A stretch of DNA of 64,000 bases from Roseivirga spongicola (GTDB lineage Bacteria; Bacteroidota; Bacteroidia; Cytophagales; Cyclobacteriaceae). Positions 46,662 through 53,544 of the stretch are shown here, in pieces. The stretch covers positions 124,001 through 188,000 of the forward strand of contig NZ_LRPC01000012.1 in NCBI RefSeq assembly GCF_001592965.1, given 5' to 3'. Position 1 is the first letter of the stretch. Every line of letters begins with the position of its first letter. The notes under the pieces were generated by a model. It saw only the letters and a program-made list of their open reading frames with translations. It was not told the DNA's origin and searched no databases. A program made the position numbers and the translations under genes.

Positions 46662-48053
46662 TTACCACTTCTTCCTCAATGGACTTTCCAGAGGCTCGTA
46701 CCAATCTGCCCAGCCAAACCATGGTCGGGAAACAGAGGTGAGGTCCACATTTGGGTCAATGATATACTGTGGCTCTCGGTCGTTTAATGTAGCTAAGGCT
46801 TCGGCATAAACGGCTACATCTACTCCCATCAAAGCATACTCTTCTTTCAGAAACTGAGCAAACTCCCAGATCATGTAAGGCATGCCATTCATATCGTCAA
46901 TTTGCCAATCTTTTAGGTAGCCATCTAGATCAACAAATATGCGTTCGCTGTTCTCCTTATTCTCCAGAATAAAGGTGGTTTGTCCATCCTTACTTCTGAG
47001 CTTCATGTGCCAGGAATAACGATGACCTCCTTCCGTCCAATGTACATTTCCAGGAATCAACCAATGGCGAAGCGGCAGAAAGACCTGAATCGCCACAAAA
47101 AGACCTAAAGCCCAAAGTACTAGTTTCTTTCTAGGAGAAGAAGGTTCTGAATAGAGCATTAACTCTTCTGAACTAAGCGATTTCACCTTATCAGAAATCA
47201 TCTGCAAGGCTTTTCTTGGCCAACTAGGAGGAAAGAACATGGTAGTTGCTCCAATCATAAACCATGGGAAAATGCCAATGCTAAACAGCTGAGAATTCAT
47301 GAGATGGAACAGGGTGATGAAGATAAAGGCTGGCCATCTCGATTTCTTCCAGATGAGGAAGGGTGCAATCAGTAAGTCGAGCAACAGCCCACTGTAGGAG
47401 ATGAAAAGGACCATCCATTGCTCTTCAAAGTATTGTCTTAAGATTGGAAAATCAGGGTTCAGCCAAATGGCCAGTGGGTAGCCTTGAAGCCAATCGGGGT
47501 TAAGTTTTGCGACCCCACCAAAGAAATACGGCACTGCTATAATGAATCGGATCAACCAAAGTGTCCAAAGCGGAGCCAGCGGAGTTCTAATTCGCTTCCA
47601 TATGCGCATATCGATAGAGAAATTTCTGTGCGCAGGCAAAAATATCATCAGAAAGCTGATGAGTATTACCAAATAAAAGTGGTTTAAGTATCTGGCTTGC
47701 TCAAGTAAGTAGGTGTAAGTAAAAAGCAGAAAGAATAAAGTGGCCGAAACTCTGTAGAACAAGCCCAATGTTATACAGATCGCTAACAGACCAAGCAACA
47801 ACCAAAGCACAAACATACCATCGCCCGGAAGCGGCTGAAAGTTGAAAGGAGCATAACTAAAGTTGAAGTAAGGCTCTATCCAGTAGCGGTTTATCCAACC
47901 GTATCGGAAGTAGCGAGTTACTTCCCAAAACATAATGGCTCCGAACAAAATTCGGAACAGCACCAGAAAGGAATTATCAACGGGTTGGAAGAGGTTTTGC
48001 TTCCAATTTCGAGTCCAGATTTCTGAAAAAGCGCCTGTTTTGAGCTGGTTCAT
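46662..48053 (-). CDS. Vitamin K-dependent gamma-carboxylase-like (HTTM) membrane protein
   Basis: A 463-aa protein with about eight hydrophobic helices and the HTTM features LFRILFGAIMFWEVTRYF, a W-rich PYF segment, YLNHFYLVILISFLMIFLPAHR and FFGGVAKLNPDWLQGYPL; the C-terminal domain carries HWTEGGHRYSWHMKLRSK. The family includes the vertebrate enzyme that carboxylates Glu residues; bacterial members lack known targets. It is monocistronic and lies downstream of the island. Confidence 0.87.
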   Translation of the reverse strand: MNQLKTGAFSEIWTRNWKQNLFQPVDNSFLVLFRILFGAIMFWEVTRYFRYGWINRYWIEPYFNFSYAPFNFQPLPGDGMFVLWLLLGLLAICITLGLFYRVSATLFFLLFTYTYLLEQARYLNHFYLVILISFLMIFLPAHRNFSIDMRIWKRIRTPLAPLWTLWLIRFIIAVPYFFGGVAKLNPDWLQGYPLAIWLNPDFPILRQYFEEQWMVLFISYSGLLLDLLIAPFLIWKKSRWPAFIFITLFHLMNSQLFSIGIFPWFMIGATTMFFPPSWPRKALQMISDKVKSLSSEELMLYSEPSSPRKKLVLWALGLFVAIQVFLPLRHWLIPGNVHWTEGGHRYSWHMKLRSKDGQTTFILENKENSERIFVDLDGYLKDWQIDDMNGMPYMIWEFAQFLKEEYALMGVDVAVYAEALATLNDREPQYIIDPNVDLTSVSRPWFGWADWYEPLESPLRKKW

Positions 48054-48079
48054 TGTAGAGTTGAGAAGGATAAAATTAA

Positions 48080-48340
48080 TTATCCTCTACAATCTTCAAT
48101 AGCTTTCTCTAAAATACCGAGAATCTTATCGGCATTCATTCCGATCATGGTAGCCGGAAAACCAACTTCTAGATTCTCAATGGTTAAAGTTTGAGCACTT
48201 TCATCGAAAGCATAATCTAAAGAAATGCCATTCTTGCTTAGGTAACCTGAATTCCCTGCCATTTCTAACCCCTGACTTTTTAGCTTGGCGGCCAAACAGT
48301 CGAATGTAGATATTGATATGTTATTGTACTTCTTCGTCAT
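48080..48340 (-). CDS. Small soluble protein, unknown (86 aa)
   Basis: The start (MTKKYNNISISTFDCLAAKL) overlaps the DUF4494 gene by 20 bp. It is a mixed alpha/beta protein with a C-terminal helix (ADKILGILEKAIEDCRG). No family recognised. Translational coupling with DUF4494 is likely. Confidence 0.7.
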   Translation of the reverse strand: MTKKYNNISISTFDCLAAKLKSQGLEMAGNSGYLSKNGISLDYAFDESAQTLTIENLEVGFPATMIGMNADKILGILEKAIEDCRG

Positions 48341-48824
48341 CTTCTTCTTGTTCTACTTCTGCCACAGGTCTGAAATTACCTTCAGGTAATTTTTCTTCGC
48401 TAGTGTGGTGGAATACTTCTAAGATAGGAGATTCTTTAATTTCAGGCACGGCAAAGCTCACCAACATATTGTTCAAAGACTCATGGATTCTATCATAAGC
48501 CTCACTCACGTTTTTCGCGTGAATGATCATCATGTTCGTTACTTTCTTCTCCTTACCAGAATCGGCATCGGTAAGTAGGTAGGTAATTTTCACCTGATAG
48601 AATACATCGCCACCTGGATATTCAAAAACATCGATAATCTTACTTTTGGTAATACTAGTAACCAAGAATTCACCCATTACCCGCTGGCCCATCTCTTCAT
48701 AAATACGAGCTTCCGCTTCAGTGAAAGAAAGAGCATCGGTTAAGTAGGCTTCGTTTACATTTTTAAGTCGACCCTGTTCGTCTTCTTTTTGATATTTTAC
48801 TTTGCAGGTAAACCAGGTTTTCAT
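48321..48824 (-). CDS. DUF4494 family protein
   Basis: A 167-aa protein with the DUF4494 opening MKTWFTCKVKYQKEDEQG and the block ALSFTEAEARIYEEM, a family found in nearly all Bacteroidota. The C-terminus is a strongly acidic tail (EVEQEEDDEEVQ). The function is unknown. A TAACTTCG box on the minus strand (48847-48854) lies 22 bp upstream of the start. Confidence 0.87.
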   Translation of the reverse strand: MKTWFTCKVKYQKEDEQGRLKNVNEAYLTDALSFTEAEARIYEEMGQRVMGEFLVTSITKSKIIDVFEYPGGDVFYQVKITYLLTDADSGKEKKVTNMMIIHAKNVSEAYDRIHESLNNMLVSFAVPEIKESPILEVFHHTSEEKLPEGNFRPVAEVEQEEDDEEVQ

Positions 48825-48960
48825 TCGATGTATTTTAAATGGACTGCGAAGTTACGAGCGTAAGCATGAAAATGAAATCTTTTCTTAAGCTCTCAGGTGT
48901 TTTGTTGGTGAAGCTTTTATAGTCTCTCTTCTTTTCAGTCTAGCAAGTTTGTTCTGGTTA

Positions 48961-49053
48961 CGTCACTGCTTCGCTCCGAGACTTCGGGGCGAAGCAGTCT
49001 CTTGGTCCTCCAAACTTGGAGATTGCTTCGGTCGTACCTTCCTCGCAAAGACG
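48961..49053. repeat. CGTCA/GACG terminal-inverted repeat, copy A
   Basis: Starts CGTCACTGC and ends CTCGCAAAGACG. Inside are the GGGGCGAAGCAGTCTC and GAGATTGCTTCG arms that pair with each other. The CCCCGA...TCGGGG hairpin of the other copies is altered at its left arm here. It lies in the gap after DUF4494. Confidence 0.85.
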
Positions 49054-49221
49054 TTCCCGATATTATGCTGCTAAGCTCATATGGTTGTCAACTTGGTCCG
49101 GCTTTGAACTTAGAGCATAAGGTGGGTGTGTTTTAAGTTAGAATACAAGTGGCGTTAATTGACAGATATTCTCTGTTTTAACCCCTATGTTATTCCCTTT
49201 TCTACACTCAAGTATCGGCTT

Positions 49222-49310
49222 CGTCACTGCGAGCCCCGAGACTTTGGGGCGAAGCAGTCTCTTAATCTTCTAGTTTGGAGATTGCTTCGTCCTACGTCCT
49301 CGCAAAGACG
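49222..49310. repeat. CGTCA/GACG terminal-inverted repeat, copy B
   Basis: The best conserved copy: CGTCACTGCGAG at the left, TCCTCGCAAAGACG at the right, CCCCGAGACTTTGGGG hairpin, and GAAGCAGTCTC paired with GAGATTGCTTC. The similarity extends outward: ATCGGCTT on the left and TTACCGATAT on the right. Confidence 0.9.
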
Positions 49311-49438
49311 TTACCGATATTGCACTGCTAGTCTTAGGAGGGGTACAAGTTAGTTAAAGAAGGAGAAAGCTTTAGGGTGTTTCCCATTTTAAGAAATAGC
49401 TTATGCCTTAAAGTTTAAGAGTAATTAAGCATCGGCTC

Positions 49439-49534
49439 CGTCACTGCGAGCCCCGAGACTTCGGGGCGAAGCAGTCTCCAAATCTCCAAAGTTTGAGAAA
49501 TGCGAATATCTGCATTCTTGCAAAGACAATGACG
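49439..49534. repeat. CGTCA/GACG terminal-inverted repeat, copy C (3' degenerate)
   Basis: The left end and hairpin are intact (CGTCACTGCGAGCCCCGAG). The right half has drifted: TTGCAAAGACAATGACG, and the second pairing arm is mostly lost. It lies just outside the 3' end of the GIY-YIG gene. Confidence 0.8.
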
Positions 49535-49555
49535 TTGCATCATCGAAATGAAGAA

Positions 49556-49858
49556 TTACCAATATTGAACTTCGGTGAGAAAAAGATTGTCCCAGTTAGG
49601 ATTCATCTCATTAATTAGATCAAGTTTTTGTTGTCTTGACCCTCCTTTCAGCCTCTTCTCCTCAGTAATTGCAGATTCGATATGATCGAAAACTCTATAG
49701 TAAACCAGCTTAAAGCAATTGTATTTTGAAGTGAATGATTTTGGGAAATGTTGTTCGCGATGTTGAATGACTCGTGAGACCAAATCCGAAGTGACACCTA
49801 CATAAAGAGTAGTGTGGTACTTATTGGTCATTATGTAGACGAATCCTCCTTTTGGCAT
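49556..49858 (-). CDS. GIY-YIG nuclease domain protein
   Basis: A 100-aa single-domain protein of the UPF0213/YhbQ-like GIY-YIG class. The first motif is VYIM (8-10), the second is LYVGVT (18-23), followed by the catalytic Arg in SRVIQHR, the metal-binding Glu in AITEEKRLKG, and a C-terminal NPNWDNL. All core positions are present. It lies between repeat copies C and D. Small GIY-YIG proteins of this type are common in Bacteroidota and are of unknown role. Confidence 0.9.
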   Translation of the reverse strand: MPKGGFVYIMTNKYHTTLYVGVTSDLVSRVIQHREQHFPKSFTSKYNCFKLVYYRVFDHIESAITEEKRLKGGSRQQKLDLINEMNPNWDNLFLTEVQYW

Positions 49859-49919
49859 TGTGTGAATGAAATATAACTAATTGAATTGGTTTACTTTCAA
49901 GCTGTACTCGATATGGCTC

Positions 49920-50002
49920 CGTCACTGCGAGCCCCGAGACATCGGGGCGAAGCAGTCTCAACTATTTAGGAGATTGCTTCGTTCTACGTTCTCGCAAAGA
50001 CG
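49920..50002. repeat. CGTCA/GACG terminal-inverted repeat, copy D
   Basis: CGTCACTGCGAG ... CTCGCAAAGACG, with CCCCGAGACATCGGGG hairpin and GAAGCAGTCTC / GAGATTGCTTC. Flanked by ATATGGCTC and TTACAGATAT, so the outer inverted sequence is partly kept. It lies on the 5' side of the GIY-YIG gene and ~94 bp before the methyltransferase start. Confidence 0.9.
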
Positions 50003-50095
50003 TTACAGATATAGTTCAGCTAGGAAAAATTGTTGAGGATAGTCTCATTAGTTGAAAAATTTTTTAATCCACCTTTTCTTCCGAATTTCGCCCCA

Positions 50096-51268
50096 ATGAG
50101 TTCAGTCTTTCCCTACAAATCGGCCATAGTAATTACATGTTTTCCACAGCAAAGCCCTTGGTTAGCCAAAGAGGTAGAAGCCCTCGGCTTTGAGGTGAAA
50201 TCAACCGCCATTTCAGAAGTAGAAACTGAAGGCTATATGGATGATTGCCTTCGGCTGAACATGCAGTTGAGAACAGCTAGTAGGGTGCTCTTCCAAATTC
50301 AGAGGTTCAAGGCACACGATGCTAATGAACTCTACAAGAGAATTAAGGCTATTCCGTGGGAAAACTACCTGGATAATGATGGCTACTTCTCCATCACTTC
50401 TTATGTGAAGAACGATACCATCCTTGATGATAGATTTGCCAATGTTAGGGTGAAGGATGCCATTGCCGACCGAATGACCGAGAAAACTGGCAGTCGTCCT
50501 AACTCTGGCCCGAATAGAGATAAAACGGTGATTCATATTTATTGGAAGGATGAAAAAGTACGCGTGTATTTCGATACTTCTGGAGAAACAATTGCCAAGC
50601 ACGGTTACAGAAAGTTGCCGTTTAAGGCCCCTATGATCGAATCTTTAGCGGCTTCAACTTTATATGCAACTGAGTGGGATAAGGCTTCTCCATTTATCAA
50701 TCCAATGTGTGGTAGTGGAACTTTGGCCATTGAAGCGGCTTTGATAGCCATCAACAAAGCTCCAGGTTTGATGAGAGATAACTTCGGCTTTATGCACATT
50801 AAAGGATATGACGCTAACTCATGGGCAGATTATCAGCGTTTGGCTAAACTGCAAATCAAAGAACCACCAGCAGGTTTGAAGATTATTGCATCAGATATGA
50901 GCAAAAGTGCTTTGTTCTGCGCAAGAGGAAATGCTAAAACTGCCGGAGTTGAACACTTGATCGAATTTGAGCATGGCGATTTCAGAGAAACCACCGTGCC
51001 AGATACTGATGGCGTGGTGATGCTCAATCCAGAATATGGAGAGCGATTAGGAGAAGAGGAGCAACTAAAAGAAGTGTATCAGGCTATTGGAGACTTCTTT
51101 AAAAACAAATGTCAGGGATACAATGGGTTTATCTTTACTGGTAACATGAACCTAGCTAAAAGTATTGGACTAAGAACATCGGCAAGAATTCCTTTCTTTA
51201 ATGCCAGAATTGAATGTAGATTACTGAAATACGAGTTATATAGAGGTTCTAAAAAGGCAAAAGCTTGA
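50096..51268 (+). CDS. THUMP-domain class I rRNA methyltransferase (RlmL/Trm14-like)
   Basis: About 390 aa from the ATG at 50096, chosen because the conserved N-terminus begins there; the frame is open to 50030. Residues ~1-165 form the N-terminal ferredoxin-like/THUMP region, and the remainder is an SAM-binding MTase with FINPMCGSGTLAIEAALIA (motif I) and VMLNPEYGERLG, where most RlmL-like enzymes have NPPYGER. It should make m2G in 23S rRNA. It overlaps the patatin gene by 4 bp. Confidence 0.87.
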   Translation: MSSVFPYKSAIVITCFPQQSPWLAKEVEALGFEVKSTAISEVETEGYMDDCLRLNMQLRTASRVLFQIQRFKAHDANELYKRIKAIPWENYLDNDGYFSITSYVKNDTILDDRFANVRVKDAIADRMTEKTGSRPNSGPNRDKTVIHIYWKDEKVRVYFDTSGETIAKHGYRKLPFKAPMIESLAASTLYATEWDKASPFINPMCGSGTLAIEAALIAINKAPGLMRDNFGFMHIKGYDANSWADYQRLAKLQIKEPPAGLKIIASDMSKSALFCARGNAKTAGVEHLIEFEHGDFRETTVPDTDGVVMLNPEYGERLGEEEQLKEVYQAIGDFFKNKCQGYNGFIFTGNMNLAKSIGLRTSARIPFFNARIECRLLKYELYRGSKKAKA

Positions 51269-53448
51269 AAGCATTAAATGCATTTTATAATTCATTCCCA
51301 ATCAAGCTTCTGCTGGTTCATGTAAAGTATAATCAGTTTCTCCTTCTTTATTGGTTTTTCCTTTTTTCGATTGTTGCCGGAGGTTTCGGCAAGGCCCTAG
51401 GGATTCCATACTTGTTTCTCGACCCCATTTACTTAGACTCAGTAGGGTTTAAAGGCTTTTTTATTGTTGGTGTAACCTTAGGAGGCTTTGCCATGGCTTT
51501 CAATATTACCTCCTATATTCTAGATGGTTTTCGCTTTCCTTTTTTGGGTACATTACCGCGTCCTTTCACCCACTTTTGTCTAAATAACTCAGTAATTCCA
51601 TTCGGCTTCCTCATCTTTTATGTGGTAAAAGTAGTAGAGTTCGCGAGAGATTACGGCCTCTACAGCGATAGACAGATACTGTATTCTGTATCTGGTCTGC
51701 TGGCTGGGTTTATAGCTATGCAAGCCCTATTATTTATCTACTTTACCATGACTAATAGAGATATTAGGGTGGTGATGAGAAGAAGAGCGAGAAAGCAGGT
51801 TAAAGCTGGTGCTAAGCAAAAACAAAATGCTTTTAGAAGACTACAAAGACTAAAGAGGTCGACAGTGCCTTGCAACAATTATCTATCTATCAATTTGCGT
51901 TTTTATTCCACTAGGCGCTATGAAAAGTATTACGATAGGGTGGCCATCTTAGGTATTTTCAGGCAGAACCAGAGGAATGCTATTATTGCTGAATCGTTTT
52001 TGTTGATCGTCATATTTGCTTTAGGCCTATTTCAGCAATCTCCATTATTTCAGATACCCGCAGCAGCTTCGAGCATAATCTTGCTTACTGTGATCATTCT
52101 GGCTACTGGTGCCTTGAGCTTTTGGTTGAGGTCTTGGGTGGTTTCTGCGGCTTTTCTGCTTTTGCTATTTGCTAACGTCATTTCATCGGCCTTGAACTTG
52201 GGCTACGAGTACCCTGCCTACGGATTAGATTATTCTCAGGAAAAGACACCATATAATATTAACAGCATCAGGGCAATTTCTGAGCAATCCGATGTAGATG
52301 TTTCTACAGACTATTGGCTGCAAATGCTTAAGAATTGGAAGGCTAAAACTGGGGAGGAAAAGCCAGAGATGTTTTTGGTTGCGGTAAGTGGAGGAGGTCA
52401 ACGTTCTGCGCTTTGGGCAACAAACGTAATGCAACATATCGACTCAGTGAAGCAAGGCACGCTGATGAAGAATACCTTTTTGATAACAGGTGCTTCTGGA
52501 GGCTTGGTGGGAGCTGCTTTTTATAGAGAGTTGTATTGGAAGTCGGAAAACCCAAGGCGCAGAATTCACAGGTCGGAGATTGGGAGTGAATTATTGAACC
52601 CACTGATATTTAAGCTCTTGGTGAATGATATTTTCTTTAAGGTGAAGAATTTTGATTACGCAGGGCAAACTTATAAGGTAGAGAGAGGTTACACATTCGA
52701 ACAAAACCTTTCTAAGAACCTTAATGGAGCTCTAGATAGGCCTTTGGCTGCTTATCGCGACCCTGAGTTTAACGGTGAGATTCCCGCCTTGCTTTTAAGT
52801 CCCCTGATTACCAATGATGGCCGAAAACTATATATATCGCCACACCCTGTGAGCTTTTTGAATTACAGTACTGAGAAGAATACGGTTATTCAAGGGGTAG
52901 ACTTTAGGGCTTTACTCAAGAATCATCAGCCAGATAGCTTGAGATTTCTAACGGCTATTCGAATGAGTGCTACCTTTCCTTATGTGGTGCCAACAATTAC
53001 GCTACCAACTGAGCCGCCAATTCAAATAGCTGATGCTGGAATTTCCGATAACTATGGAATTGTAGATGCGCTAATCTTTCTCAATGTTTTTAAGGATTGG
53101 ATTAAGGAGAATACTAGTCAAGTAACATTGATTACCATCCGTGACTCAGTGAAAGAAGAAGAGCTTTCTGCACCAGAACCTCAAAATATTATGGAGAGAT
53201 TCTTTTCACCTATCCAGTCTGTTTATAAGAGTTGGGATAAAGTGCAGACCATCAAAAACGACCAATGGTACGAATTAACTAAAGAGATTTTTAAGGATCA
53301 CCTCAATCGGGTAGAATTCGAATATACCAATGGAGATGACGATCGGGCTTCGCTCAGTTGGAGACTTACTGAGTTTGAAAAGCAGAACATTATTGAATCT
53401 ATTCATCAGGTGGATAACCAACGCGCTTTAGAGAAGTTGAAACGTTAG
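51265..53448 (+). CDS. Membrane-anchored patatin-like phospholipase
   Basis: A 727-aa protein. Residues ~1-330 contain about six membrane helices interrupted by a basic loop (RRARKQVKAGAKQKQ). The patatin domain follows: oxyanion motif VSGGGQRSALW, nucleophile elbow GASGGLVGA, and catalytic Asp in IADAGISDNYG (DxG form). It should hydrolyse lipid acyl groups. It overlaps the methyltransferase gene by 4 bp. Confidence 0.86.
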   Translation: MKALNAFYNSFPIKLLLVHVKYNQFLLLYWFFLFSIVAGGFGKALGIPYLFLDPIYLDSVGFKGFFIVGVTLGGFAMAFNITSYILDGFRFPFLGTLPRPFTHFCLNNSVIPFGFLIFYVVKVVEFARDYGLYSDRQILYSVSGLLAGFIAMQALLFIYFTMTNRDIRVVMRRRARKQVKAGAKQKQNAFRRLQRLKRSTVPCNNYLSINLRFYSTRRYEKYYDRVAILGIFRQNQRNAIIAESFLLIVIFALGLFQQSPLFQIPAAASSIILLTVIILATGALSFWLRSWVVSAAFLLLLFANVISSALNLGYEYPAYGLDYSQEKTPYNINSIRAISEQSDVDVSTDYWLQMLKNWKAKTGEEKPEMFLVAVSGGGQRSALWATNVMQHIDSVKQGTLMKNTFLITGASGGLVGAAFYRELYWKSENPRRRIHRSEIGSELLNPLIFKLLVNDIFFKVKNFDYAGQTYKVERGYTFEQNLSKNLNGALDRPLAAYRDPEFNGEIPALLLSPLITNDGRKLYISPHPVSFLNYSTEKNTVIQGVDFRALLKNHQPDSLRFLTAIRMSATFPYVVPTITLPTEPPIQIADAGISDNYGIVDALIFLNVFKDWIKENTSQVTLITIRDSVKEEELSAPEPQNIMERFFSPIQSVYKSWDKVQTIKNDQWYELTKEIFKDHLNRVEFEYTNGDDDRASLSWRLTEFEKQNIIESIHQVDNQRALEKLKR

Positions 53449-53478
53449 CCTAGTCTGGAATCAATTTCCAAACTGCAC

Positions 53479-53498
53479 TTCCTAACAACTGTTAGGAA
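53479..53498. promoter_or_regulatory. Operator-like palindrome upstream of icmF
   Basis: TTCCTAACA-AC-TGTTAGGAA: 9-bp arms with a 2-bp centre. Spacing of the site to the -7 box puts it over the expected -33 region, as for a TetR-type repressor site. The regulator is unknown. Confidence 0.6.
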
Positions 53499-53514
53499 AA
53501 AACTGTTTTATACA

Positions 53515-53522
53515 TAAATTTG
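53515..53522 (+). promoter_or_regulatory. -7 box candidate for icmF
   Basis: TAAATTTG matches TAnnTTTG and lies 22 bp before the ATG at 53545. It is sequence-based. Confidence 0.5.
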
Positions 53523-53544
53523 CAAGCTGAGATAAGAAATACCT

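Larger units (their letters stand above)
48825..49555. other. Intergenic repeat-bearing stretch between DUF4494 and the GIY-YIG gene
   Basis: 731 bp without a supported gene. It holds repeat copies A, B and C. Reading frames crossing the repeats are conceptual translations of repeat DNA and I see no promoter or RNA gene in the rest. Confidence 0.7.

Noticed and set aside
49159-49353. Possible 64-aa coding region across repeat copy B
   Set aside because: Its translation is the repeat element read through, and it has no start context or protein-like conservation.
53449-53544. Possible cobalamin riboswitch before icmF
   Set aside because: The leader is only ~95 bp and lacks a B12-box-like segment; a palindrome and a -7 box explain it better.
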